DNA from: Candidatus Poribacteria bacterium
GTDB lineage: Bacteria > Poribacteria > WGA-4E > WGA-3G
Length of the DNA: 32,779 nt
Assembly: GCA_007571305.1 (NCBI GenBank)
Contig: RKRR01000119.1
Span: 85,954-118,732 of the forward strand
Reading direction: 5' to 3'
Shown here: positions 15,343 through 23,678 of the stretch, one piece after another
Position numbering within the stretch: the first letter of the stretch is position 1
Layout of the letters: each line of letters opens with the position of its first letter
Translations under genes and position numbers: made by a program
The notes under the pieces: model-generated
The model's input: the letters and a program-made list of their open reading frames with translations, nothing else
The model's database searches: none
Told to the model about the DNA's origin: nothing

Positions 15343-17751
15343 ATGAAAACACGTTTTCTTGAAAACCTCCTCGGTTGTCCATTAGCAGATACACTCGAGG
15401 CAATATCAGCGGACACGACTGCCTTCGACGCTTTTCTGAATACACTTCCCACAGATAATCTTGAAAACTACCTTACACCGCAATGGGTGGTACTCGCTGC
15501 AGGCAAAGGCACACGCATTGATCCCAGCGGACGCTTGAGCAAAACGCTGGACATCACCTTCGGAGAACAGAACACCCTCCAATACTCGCGACGTTACCTA
15601 CCGGGTAATCGCCCGGATATTGTTGTCATTAACCCACAGATGGCATCGCGTATTGAGAAAAACGGATCTCCGTCTCAACTTCTGGGTCCTAATGTTACTC
15701 CGTGTATCCAAAAAGAGATGAACGGCACAGGGGGCGCGCTACAAGCCGCGTTGCCTGCTCTTCACGAGTCCGATGCGGAATGGATCGGGGTGGCGTTCGG
15801 TGATGAACCCTTCTTGGATCGTGACATTTTCGCACAGACGTTGCTCTCCCACTTCATTTCTGGGGCGGATGTTACCCTCTGTGGCAAGATACCTGAAACA
15901 GTCATAGATAAGGGTGGGCTCTTCTTCGATGCAGACGGGAGACTCACCGGAACAAAAGAATGGTATGACATGACGGAGGCAGAGAAACAGGAGATGTGGG
16001 ATCGGTGGCATCGCGGTGAGGCGTATACCAATACCGGTATCACACTCATTCGGAAAGGTGCCCTGATAGATCGGATACATCGATTGCAACCGCACACAAA
16101 CCGAAACGGCGAACTCCACCATGTTGACCTGATTCGATACTGTTATGAAGATGGACTGAAAACGAACGCTTTTATCTACCAAGGTGAAGTGCTGTCGGGC
16201 GTTAATCGGTGGTCGAATGTTCTATTGGGTGAAGCGGCACTGTTTGCAGAGACACGGGAGTTTCTCGCACGGAAAGGCGTTCGCGTTGACCCAGCCGCAC
16301 AGATAACGTTGGACAGTGAAAACGTTGAGATCGGCACGGCGTGCTATTTCCTCGGCAGGGTGCATCTCGGTGAAAAAGTGCGGATCGGGGATTACTGCCG
16401 GCTTGAAAATGTTACGTTGCTGGGCGCGACAAGGGTAGAAGATGCAGTTGGACTACAGAATGTCACCGCAACTGATACGACCTTCGAATCGAGTCCGTTA
16501 CCAAAAAGATTGGCAGCACCTGTCCGAGGGCTTGCCACAAGGAGTACGATTGAAAGTAGCACCTTTGATGCGGTGAATGTGGGAAACAACGTGCAACTCT
16601 CAGCCGTTGTCGCACGTGGGACGGTAATCCCCTCCGACACCGTTTTGTCACATCAGACTCTCGGTGTTCCGCCAGCACATTCGCCACCTACTGTGCCGAA
16701 GTTGCTTTTCGAGCAAATTGTAACGGATGAATATATCCCCGGAATTTTTACCTTCAAGGAGAAAAAAGCGTTACCAGATTGGGAAAATCTTCGAAGACAT
16801 GTCCAGTCCCACAGTGCGTCAGAATTGATTCCACGGGCGACGGGCAATCCGCACTTACAACAAGTCGCGTGCAAGGCTGTAAAAACACTTTTGGATCTTC
16901 GACGTGCGAATGGAGATTACCTCATTGAATCCCTCACGCCAGAAGAATTATGGGGGAGTATTTTTGAGATGGTGACGTTCCACACCGGCAATCCAAATCC
17001 CTACCACCACGACAAATTGAAAGCACGACAGACTGCCCTCACGTTACTATCGGAGTTTTGGAAAGACAATTGGTTGACCCGTTTGAAGTTGGTCGTTGCA
17101 GGCAATATTATCGATTACAGCAGCGAACGGGTCGTCAAAAAACTGAAAGCTAATCCTGACTACTTCTCTGAAGCACTTCGTGCGGCGGTTGAAACACCTT
17201 TTTCTATCGACTGTTATAAAACGTTCTCTGAAAAGGTGATTGACGCTGAGCCTCAGCAGATCCTTTGGCTTGCTGACAATGATGGAGAAGTCATTTTTGA
17301 CATCGCCTTCATTCAAGACCTCATTGAATGCGGACATCATATCACGATAGTTGGGAAGGTGGACAACGCCAGTAATGACGCAACGTTAGCAGATTTACAG
17401 GAGATCATAAATCTACCACAGTTCCGGGAACTCCAGACGGCGGTGCAGGAGGGTATTGTAAAACTCATGTCGTCAGGCGCACAGACGATCGGAACAAATC
17501 TCTATCAGGGAACGCCTGAATTTTTCAACGCGCTTTTGGAAGCTGACCTCGTTATTTCAAAAGGACAAGGGAATTTCTTCACAACGCCGGGCTGGTCAAA
17601 AGATACATTCTACCTATTACTTTCCAAGGGTGTAACGGCGGAGCGGAGTACAGGTGTTATCGCGGATCGGAATTTATTGATTGATGGGCTGATTCTGGCT
17701 TACGTCCCGGGTGGAACAAAACGTGTTGCACCGCTTCGGGAACTTTTTTAA
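15343..17751 (+). CDS. sugar nucleotidyltransferase fused to DUF89/ARMT1-like phosphatase domain
   Basis: This is an 802-residue two-enzyme fusion. Residues 47-300 form a nucleotidyltransferase domain with VVLAAGKGTR (49-58), EMNGTGGALQAAL and GVAFGDEPFLD, as in GlmU-type pyrophosphorylases. Residues 320-440 show the hexapeptide-like pattern of a left-handed beta-helix. From about residue 450 to the end lies a DUF89 metal-dependent phosphatase domain with DNDGE (645-649), NDAT (678-681) and SKGQGNF (739-745). In DUF89 the usual first motif is DNAGE. DUF89 proteins remove phosphate from damaged or stray sugar phosphates; the nucleotidyltransferase would make an NDP-sugar. The ATG directly follows the hsdM stop, so coupling is likely. 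Actual substrates are unknown. Confidence 0.8.
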   Translation: MKTRFLENLLGCPLADTLEAISADTTAFDAFLNTLPTDNLENYLTPQWVVLAAGKGTRIDPSGRLSKTLDITFGEQNTLQYSRRYLPGNRPDIVVINPQMASRIEKNGSPSQLLGPNVTPCIQKEMNGTGGALQAALPALHESDAEWIGVAFGDEPFLDRDIFAQTLLSHFISGADVTLCGKIPETVIDKGGLFFDADGRLTGTKEWYDMTEAEKQEMWDRWHRGEAYTNTGITLIRKGALIDRIHRLQPHTNRNGELHHVDLIRYCYEDGLKTNAFIYQGEVLSGVNRWSNVLLGEAALFAETREFLARKGVRVDPAAQITLDSENVEIGTACYFLGRVHLGEKVRIGDYCRLENVTLLGATRVEDAVGLQNVTATDTTFESSPLPKRLAAPVRGLATRSTIESSTFDAVNVGNNVQLSAVVARGTVIPSDTVLSHQTLGVPPAHSPPTVPKLLFEQIVTDEYIPGIFTFKEKKALPDWENLRRHVQSHSASELIPRATGNPHLQQVACKAVKTLLDLRRANGDYLIESLTPEELWGSIFEMVTFHTGNPNPYHHDKLKARQTALTLLSEFWKDNWLTRLKLVVAGNIIDYSSERVVKKLKANPDYFSEALRAAVETPFSIDCYKTFSEKVIDAEPQQILWLADNDGEVIFDIAFIQDLIECGHHITIVGKVDNASNDATLADLQEIINLPQFRELQTAVQEGIVKLMSSGAQTIGTNLYQGTPEFFNALLEADLVISKGQGNFFTTPGWSKDTFYLLLSKGVTAERSTGVIADRNLLIDGLILAYVPGGTKRVAPLRELF

Positions 17752-17811
17752 ATTATGGGACTCTGTGCCGCTCTCGAACAGAAAAAACGTCAAGGGATTA
17801 GCAATCGATAC

Positions 17812-19143
17812 TTAGCCGCAAGGTAAATTAGAAATTGTGAATTCCCGTTTGCCCGAAGTAGGAAGTGGAATTTCTTTTTCAAATTTTACTGTGACGCTGA
17901 CATCGGTACCGAGTACTTCTTGAATTTTCTGAACCATGTATCGACGCGTTGCTCCTGTCCACTGTGTGTTAATAACTACCTTCAAGATACAGTGCTTAAG
18001 GCTCTCTTGGATGAGTTGGAACTGGTCGACACCAAGGACGTTATAGAACTGCTGTGTAAAGTAACCCGCGTGTATCAATGTTCCAGTTCTTGTCCGGAAG
18101 GTAGCCGTACTACGTCCGAGCAGTTCTGCCAAAATCGGGAGCTGATTCCCACACGGGCATACCTCATCAGAAAGACGACCGATGTCTCCGATTCGATACC
18201 GAATAAACGGCATCGCGTAATTATTGAGTTGTGTAATTAGGATGTCTCCCGGTATTGTGTATGGATCGGGGCTATCTATTTCAAGGTAGAGGTCACGGCA
18301 GTTAATATGCATGTGTCCCGCCTCACATTCCATAGCGATCAATCCGACCTCTCGTCCTCCATAGCGGTTATAAACTTTCGTCCTGAAAACGGTCTCCGCT
18401 AAGGAACGATAGTGTGAATGTAGCATCTCCGCTGAAGTAATGATCCCTTTTAAATTCCATTTGGGGCTCAAACCGTTTTCAGAAAGATACGTAGCAAATT
18501 GGTAGAGTGATGACGGGTAGGCGAGAATTGTTCGTGGATAGCATCTATCCATCTGCTGAAATGCTGTCTGCATCGTAGCGTCTGTGAGATGAAAACCGTT
18601 GAGCCAATAGTGGTTCCGCCAGAAATTGTTTAGTTGATGCTTCCAATCTGCATTTCCCTCTACATCTGAGAGAGCACCCCAGATAATCAGTTGGGATTCA
18701 CCGAAATCCCAGCCTGCCCACCGATCGAAACAGTAGACACTCAAATTTCGTTGATTCCAATAATTTCTATCCTGATAAAAGGTAAGCGGTGTTCCAGTTG
18801 AGCCGCCTGTGGCGTTCCTGATACGTTGTTCTCGCGGAACCGCCTCAGAACAGAAATGCTCGAGTTGTTCACGAATATCCTTTTTTTCAAGCGGTGGAAT
18901 CTGTGAGATATGGATGGACTCTGTCTTGAACAATTCACGGTAGTATGGAGTCGTTAGGTATGCGTGCCGGAGGAGCTTTTCTAACTGTTCATTCTGGAAT
19001 GCTAAGATGTCTGCGCGCGACGCGCTGAGTAACGCTGCCGTTTTTGAAAGCTGCGAACGGTAGCTGATACCTTTACGGTACATATTATAGGCGTACCATG
19101 CCGCTTTCGACACCAATTTTTTGGCAGTAGAATGAATTGGCAT
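17812..19143 (-). CDS. CapK/PaaK-type adenylate-forming enzyme (phenylacetate-CoA ligase-like)
   Basis: This 443-residue protein has the AMP-forming signature TGGSTGTP at 112-119, YGGREVG at 261-267, the RYRIGDIGRL block followed by a CPCG pair near residue 327, and PTSGKREF near the C-terminus, where the catalytic lysine usually sits. Members activate carboxylic acids as adenylates or CoA thioesters, and many lie in capsule or exopolysaccharide loci (CapK). The neighbours here are the nucleotidyltransferase fusion (convergent) and a sulfatase, weakly favouring a cell-surface polysaccharide role. The start has no obvious strong ribosome site. The acid substrate cannot be told from sequence. 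Confidence 0.85.
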   Translation of the reverse strand: MPIHSTAKKLVSKAAWYAYNMYRKGISYRSQLSKTAALLSASRADILAFQNEQLEKLLRHAYLTTPYYRELFKTESIHISQIPPLEKKDIREQLEHFCSEAVPREQRIRNATGGSTGTPLTFYQDRNYWNQRNLSVYCFDRWAGWDFGESQLIIWGALSDVEGNADWKHQLNNFWRNHYWLNGFHLTDATMQTAFQQMDRCYPRTILAYPSSLYQFATYLSENGLSPKWNLKGIITSAEMLHSHYRSLAETVFRTKVYNRYGGREVGLIAMECEAGHMHINCRDLYLEIDSPDPYTIPGDILITQLNNYAMPFIRYRIGDIGRLSDEVCPCGNQLPILAELLGRSTATFRTRTGTLIHAGYFTQQFYNVLGVDQFQLIQESLKHCILKVVINTQWTGATRRYMVQKIQEVLGTDVSVTVKFEKEIPLPTSGKREFTISNLPCG

Positions 19144-19308
19144 GATTTCAGATTCTTACGTTTGAGCATTCAGACAACCTCAGATAATGTGTTGTCCGTA
19201 TCTACAAAAACCTAAGTTGTCACCCAAGCAAACAGCAACAGTTAATTTCAAAACCAAATCCGCGGAAGTTCCAAAATTCACCATAAATGCCGCCGTCACG
19301 TTTTTGAA

Positions 19309-20796
19309 TTAAGAAGGTGGCTTCAGTGGATCTATATGCGGTGAATACCCTGTCGGAAACTGATCGCTCACAGATCTACCGTCTTGGAAAAGCTGACCTG
19401 CATCGGGATTATCATGCTCGACCGGGGATGGGAAATCGCGCCATGTGTTACCATCAAGCGGCAGTTCGTAACCATCCGCTTGGAACCATTCAATCAAACG
19501 TTGTCGATAGGTGTTGAGAATTCTGCCGTATGCGGGATTACCGGCGAGGCTTCGGTCGTCAAGTCTTCCGGACAGCCGTCTGAAAAGCCATTCTTGTCGA
19601 TCGGCGGCAGAGTATATGTATTTATATTCCTCTGTCAAGAGCATGTAGAGTCCCGTATTTTCCTGTCCCAATTGTCCAACAATCGCATCTCGTTGTGTAT
19701 TACCGGCAGCAATATCGGCAAGGTCGGTGCCGCTCCGATCTACCGGTGATGGAAGGTCTGCTGCCCCCAGGCAGGTTGGCAGGACATCAACCAGACTCGT
19801 CGGTATGTCACACTGTGTGTTCGCCTCGAAACGTTCGGGATAGCGGACAAGTAGCGGGATTCGAGCAGCTGCGTCCAAGAATGAACGTTTCCCGTAGCAG
19901 TCGTAATCGCCGAGTAACTCACCGTGATCAGACGTGTACAAGATGAGCGTGTTGTCCAGTTCGTCCTCGGATTCGAGGTAGTCAAGGATACACCCAACTT
20001 GATAGTCGATAAAAGAGATTGCGGCGTAGTAAGCCGCTCGCATTGTCCGAAGGAGGTTCATATCTCGCCCTTGGTCCCGGTACTTATAGCGATTTTGATG
20101 CCGGTTCCAGTAGGTATGCAGATGCTCATAATCTGCGGGCAGGAATGGCAGTGGCATTTCAACCGAACGATAGAGTCGATTCCACGGCACAGGCGATTCA
20201 AACGGTGGATGCGGTTTGATGAAACTGCTCCAACACAGAAAAGGCCGTTGCTTATCGCGCCCAGAGAGAAACTCCAATGTCTTATCGCCTACCCACTGTG
20301 TATGGTGTAGGCGTTCAGGAAGCTGTGAAGGCTGTGGGATGTAGTAGTACTCGCTCCGTTCACCGTGCGGAGCAACGATATGATCGTAACCATTTTCCTC
20401 CAAAAACTCCGTGAAGTCATCAGGACCGGGACCTTCTTCGGAATAGTCTCGTGTCTCAAACCCCCACATTTTGCGTCCTTGCGGCGAAAAGTGCATTTTA
20501 CCGATACCGTGCGTCTGGTAACCTGCTTCGTTGAGCAATTCCATCACTGAGATGCGGTCCTGCGGCATTGGAGAATTGCTCGTACACCCCGTTTCGTGTA
20601 CCCACTGACCGAGGAGAAAACTACAACGCGAGGCTACACACACAGGTGACGGACAGTACGTTGATGTAAAACTTGTTCCCTCCCGAACAATACGATCCAG
20701 TCCTGGGGTCTGAATGATCGGATTTCCAAGTGCACCGATCGTATCAAAACGTTGCTGATCTGTCATGAGGAAGATGATATTCGGTTGTTTCGCCAT
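19309..20796 (-). CDS. sulfatase (alkaline-phosphatase superfamily, Cys-type)
   Basis: This 495-residue protein starts MAKQPNIIFLMTDQQRFDTIG, the usual sulfatase opening with metal-binding D13. The maturation motif is C53-V-A-S-R57, a C-x-A-x-R version of the C/S-x-P-x-R signature, so activity needs conversion of Cys53 to formylglycine. GIGKMHFS, SSFIKPHPPFESP and YTSDHGELLGD give further metal and substrate positions. I chose the ATG at 20796 (AGGACAG upstream); the frame stays open to 20871 but without family residues. No signal peptide is seen, so it may be cytoplasmic. Sulfated sugars or choline sulfate are possible substrates. No adjacent maturase is present. Confidence 0.93.
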   Translation of the reverse strand: MAKQPNIIFLMTDQQRFDTIGALGNPIIQTPGLDRIVREGTSFTSTYCPSPVCVASRCSFLLGQWVHETGCTSNSPMPQDRISVMELLNEAGYQTHGIGKMHFSPQGRKMWGFETRDYSEEGPGPDDFTEFLEENGYDHIVAPHGERSEYYYIPQPSQLPERLHHTQWVGDKTLEFLSGRDKQRPFLCWSSFIKPHPPFESPVPWNRLYRSVEMPLPFLPADYEHLHTYWNRHQNRYKYRDQGRDMNLLRTMRAAYYAAISFIDYQVGCILDYLESEDELDNTLILYTSDHGELLGDYDCYGKRSFLDAAARIPLLVRYPERFEANTQCDIPTSLVDVLPTCLGAADLPSPVDRSGTDLADIAAGNTQRDAIVGQLGQENTGLYMLLTEEYKYIYSAADRQEWLFRRLSGRLDDRSLAGNPAYGRILNTYRQRLIEWFQADGYELPLDGNTWRDFPSPVEHDNPDAGQLFQDGRSVSDQFPTGYSPHIDPLKPPS

Positions 20797-20887
20797 AGGG
20801 TCGCTGTCCTTTTTGTAAAGCAATTGGTTTGTGCGTGAATCACACAGATAGCATACTATTCTTTCAAACAAAGCGCAATTAATATTT

Positions 20888-21050
20888 TAACCCAAGTTGT
20901 CACCTTTGTAGCATAATTTGTGAGGATGTGCAGCTTCGGGCACAAGAGACCCACGGTTTCCTACGCTACGAACTGCTGCGGATCCTGAGCGTTTTCCAAT
21001 GAAAAATGGCAGAGGCATCTCTAAAATTGTGTCCGTAGCAACTTGGGTTA
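20888..21050. mobile_element. MITE-like element with perfect 12-bp terminal inverted repeats, copy 2
   Basis: TAACCCAAGTTG at 20888-20899 is the exact inverse of CAACTTGGGTTA at 21039-21050. The 163-bp body shares TTTGTAGCAT, CCTACGCTACGAA and GAAAAATGG with the longer copy at 8118-8427. The outermost TA at both ends would fit a TA target duplication, as made by IS630/Tc1-type transposases. It fills most of the gap between the sulfatase start and the promoter at 21069; a short frame inside it is not a gene. No transposase is present. Confidence 0.6.
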
Positions 21051-21068
21051 TTTTATCTGAATTTCCTG

Positions 21069-21097
21069 TTGACATTCAACTGTGGATGTAGTATCAT
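21069..21097 (+). promoter_or_regulatory. strong predicted sigma70-type promoter
   Basis: A consensus TTGACA (21069-21074) is followed after exactly 17 bases by TATCAT (21092-21097). It lies just outside the right end of the TIR element and 69 bases before the small membrane protein at 21166, and probably also drives the molybdoenzyme gene at 21472. Confidence 0.7.
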
Positions 21098-21165
21098 TTT
21101 GGAAATACGAAATTTGAGTTGTCTGTCCGAGACAGCGTCGAAAATCATGAGAAACATACAAACAG

Positions 21166-21363
21166 ATGCAAAAATGGTATGAAAACAAAAAACTTCTGAA
21201 TACCTTCATCATCTTGATATGTGTCAGTTTTATCGCTTACTTTTTTCTTCACTGGAGATGGGGATTACCCCTATTCCTGTTCGGCGGCACAGCAATTATG
21301 GTGAGAGGGATCGTGAAAATTACGATGCGAATGCAAAGTAGAAAAAGAGGCAAGGAGCATTAG
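21166..21363 (+). CDS. small two-helix membrane protein
   Basis: This 65-residue protein has two hydrophobic stretches, at about 11-28 (LNTFIILICVSFIAYFF) and 33-47 (GLPLFLFGGTAIMV), joined by a short loop and followed by a basic tail (RMQSRKRGK). I do not recognise a family. A consensus promoter lies just upstream. The ribosome site is weak (GAGAAA about 12 bases before the ATG). The molybdoenzyme gene follows 108 bp downstream on the same strand, so it may be co-transcribed as a membrane partner, but nothing in the sequence proves that. Confidence 0.5.
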   Translation: MQKWYENKKLLNTFIILICVSFIAYFFLHWRWGLPLFLFGGTAIMVRGIVKITMRMQSRKRGKEH

Positions 21364-21388
21364 AAAGACACAATCCAAAGTGCGGAGC

Positions 21389-21470
21389 CTGAAAGGAAGT
21401 GGAAGGCGGATCTACGGAAAGGCGCGTGAAAGCACACCCCACTTGATCGATCCGCAAGGAAAATTTAAAA
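21389..21470 (+). repeat. dispersed structured repeat, copy A, upstream of the molybdoenzyme gene
   Basis: It runs AGCCTG...GGCGGATCTACGGAAAGG...CCGCAAGGAAAATTTAAAA. GCGGATC (21406-21412) pairs perfectly with GATCCGC (21449-21455), enclosing a segment with small GAAA-type loops. A second copy at 27374-27461 shares both flanks of this stem. In copy A, AAGGA directly after the stem also serves as the likely ribosome site of the gene at 21472. Confidence 0.6.
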
Positions 21471-21471
21471 T

Positions 21472-22464
21472 ATGAAAAGAAGAACGTTCATAAAACTGAG
21501 CGCGGTGAGTGCAGCGGGAATGGTCCTACCTCTCCAATTGCAAGGAGAAGTGGCAGCAACATCACAACTAAAACCAAGCACACTGATAACCCCGAATGCC
21601 GACTTCTATATTCTACAGATCGGTGAGCCAGCTGAACTTGACGCGGCGGCGTGGCGATTGGTAATCACCGGTCTCTCTGAAAAACGGATAGCACCACTCC
21701 GACTCGAAGACATAACGGCAATGGAGTCTGTCACGGCGATGCGAACCTTGAAGTGTATCGGCGACCCGATTGGTACGGAACAGATGAGCAATGCAGTGTG
21801 GAAAGGGATTCGCTTGCGTGATCTGCTTGAGAAAGTCGGACCAACACATGAAGTCAAAGTGGTCGTCTTCCGGTGTGCCGATGGTTACCATACGGCGATT
21901 CCTCTGGAAGACGCGATGCGTGAAGATACGCTCCTCGCGTATGAAATGAACGGTGAACCGCTACCAACGGAACACGGTTTCCCAATCCGACTGCTGAACC
22001 CCGGTCATTACGGCACGAAAAATCCGAAATGGATAATGAACATCCAGTTGGCGAAGGAACACGAAAGCTACTGGGAGAAACGGGGCTGGGATCCGATCGC
22101 GAATGTGAAACTCGCCACAATGATCGGGACACCGAATGAAGACGAGGCAATTTCCGGCGGCAAGGTCTACACAGTCAGCGGTGCGGCGTTCGATGCAGGC
22201 AACCACGGCGGCATCAAGAAAGTAGAAGTCAGTATCGACTACGGACAGACATGGGAAGAGGCGGAAATTTGGGCGAAAGATACTCCGCTTGCGTGGGTGC
22301 TCTGGAAATGGAATTGGCAAGTTCCTGAGAAGTCGGAGCCAGTTGAAATTTACGCGAGAGCCACAGGCAACAGTGGTGTTACGCAAGACGAAATCGGGAT
22401 CGAAGTAGAACCCGTTGGTGCGACAGGCTATCACATGATCGATGCCGCGATTGTGATGCCATAA
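21472..22464 (+). CDS. Tat-exported molybdopterin oxidoreductase, sulfite-oxidase family
   Basis: This 330-residue protein begins MKRRTFIKLSAVSAAG, a twin-arginine signal, so the folded cofactor-bearing enzyme should be exported. The molybdopterin domain covers about 35-205, with TLKCIGDPIG placing the molybdenum-ligating Cys at residue 95, then CADGYHTAIPLEDA and GFPIRLLNPGHYGTKNPKWI. Residues 225-320 match the dimerisation domain of sulfite oxidases (GGIKKVEVSIDYGQTWEEA). No haem-binding region is present. It could oxidise sulfite, as would follow from a sulfatase encoded nearby, or reduce oxidised substrates like MsrP. The start uses the AAGGA at the edge of the dispersed repeat. Confidence 0.9.
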   Translation: MKRRTFIKLSAVSAAGMVLPLQLQGEVAATSQLKPSTLITPNADFYILQIGEPAELDAAAWRLVITGLSEKRIAPLRLEDITAMESVTAMRTLKCIGDPIGTEQMSNAVWKGIRLRDLLEKVGPTHEVKVVVFRCADGYHTAIPLEDAMREDTLLAYEMNGEPLPTEHGFPIRLLNPGHYGTKNPKWIMNIQLAKEHESYWEKRGWDPIANVKLATMIGTPNEDEAISGGKVYTVSGAAFDAGNHGGIKKVEVSIDYGQTWEEAEIWAKDTPLAWVLWKWNWQVPEKSEPVEIYARATGNSGVTQDEIGIEVEPVGATGYHMIDAAIVMP

Positions 22465-22487
22465 CGTTAGGTGCGAAATGGGGAAAA

Positions 22488-23678
22488 ATGCGCCTAAAAC
22501 CGATCCAATTGCTCACCGTTTATTTGCCAGTCCTACTGATTGACCTCTCCTTTAGCAGTATTCTAACCAATACCTCTTTTTATACCAGTCATCTGGGACT
22601 CTCCACAACGTTCCTTGGTGCGTTGATGGCAGTAAGCACAGGGTGTTTTGCAGTGCTCGCGATCCCACTGGGTAGACTCTCGGATCGGATAGAACGGCGG
22701 TATATCCTTTACACGGCGTGCCTGATACTCGGAGCAGTCAGCATAGGACTCGTCTTTTGTCGAAACAGCGGACATCTGATGAGAATCTTCCCCGGAATCG
22801 GTGTCAGCATGGCACTCTTCTTTCCGGCTTACGAGGCGTGGCTCGCTGAACAAGAAGGTGAAGGCGAATTAATCCACCGAATTATGCTCTTCAATCTATT
22901 CTGGAGCATCGGCATGACCTTGGGTCCGGGGTTGTCGAGTTACCTGTACAGTGATACAAACCCGTTCAGACCTTTTTATCTCGCCGGTATTTTTGCCCTA
23001 CTCACCTTAGTGACGATTTGGGCTTCTCGTATTACCAAATCCGATCCGTCAAATCTATCCGCCCACACCGATGAATCCGACTCGGAATCACCTGAGATAC
23101 TGTATCCCCTTCTACCTGTTCGGATGACTTACCTCCATTTGGCTCGATGCGCGAATTTTGTCTCGTGGTTCTCGCTGGGTGTCCTCCGCCAGCTCGCGCC
23201 AAAACTTACATTGGAGATGGGAATACGCCCGGCAATATACGGAAATTTGATGCTAACACTCGGTGGTGTTAAAACACTGGCTTTCGTTGTCCTTGGGACC
23301 GGGTACTCGACGCGATGGCATTATCGTTTTAGTCCATTACTGATTGTTCAACTGCTGACAATTCTGAGTTTTCTCGGAATAGGATTGACGCAACATATTA
23401 TTCTTTGGGCTTTTGCATTTGCGGTTATCGGTGTATCTGTAGCATTCACTTACTTTAGTAGCCTCTACTACGGGCTGGATCGGCATGCGGATAAAGGGAA
23501 TAAGAGCGGATGGCATGAAGCCATATTAGGGGTCGGGATCCTGTTAGGTCCGTTCCTTGGAGGTATCTCAGCAGACTCAGCATTAGGCGTTCAGAGTCCT
23601 TACCTACTCTGCGCAGTAGCAATCGCTATAACGATTTTCGTAGAAATATTTATCCTGCTTAAGAACTCTCAACATTAA
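22488..23678 (+). CDS. major facilitator superfamily transporter
   Basis: This 396-residue membrane protein has about twelve hydrophobic segments split into two halves by a hydrophilic loop near residues 180-205 (SDPSNLSAHTDESDSES). GRLSDRIERRYIL at about 62-74 is the MFS loop 2-3 signature (G-x-x-x-D-R-x-x-R-R). The start follows GGGGAAAA. It begins 23 bases after the molybdoenzyme stop, so both are probably in one transcript. The substrate is unknown; an exporter or sugar/acid transporter is possible. Its 3' end overlaps the convergent enolase-superfamily gene by 20 bases. Confidence 0.87.
   Translation: MRLKPIQLLTVYLPVLLIDLSFSSILTNTSFYTSHLGLSTTFLGALMAVSTGCFAVLAIPLGRLSDRIERRYILYTACLILGAVSIGLVFCRNSGHLMRIFPGIGVSMALFFPAYEAWLAEQEGEGELIHRIMLFNLFWSIGMTLGPGLSSYLYSDTNPFRPFYLAGIFALLTLVTIWASRITKSDPSNLSAHTDESDSESPEILYPLLPVRMTYLHLARCANFVSWFSLGVLRQLAPKLTLEMGIRPAIYGNLMLTLGGVKTLAFVVLGTGYSTRWHYRFSPLLIVQLLTILSFLGIGLTQHIILWAFAFAVIGVSVAFTYFSSLYYGLDRHADKGNKSGWHEAILGVGILLGPFLGGISADSALGVQSPYLLCAVAIAITIFVEIFILLKNSQH

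Noticed and set aside
17812..17832. Possible third copy of the CCGCAAGG-TAAATTA repeat
   Set aside because: The match is only the short right end and lies within the coding end of the CapK-like gene; the conserved left stem is absent, so it is probably chance.
19210..19224. Single end resembling the TIR element (ACCTAAGTTGTCACC)
   Set aside because: 14 of 15 bases match, but no second end or body could be found, so it is not annotated as a copy.
20887..21075. 62-residue minus-strand frame in the gap before the small membrane protein
   Set aside because: It lies entirely on the TIR-bounded repeat, has no family features, and its related sequence at 8118-8427 does not keep the frame.
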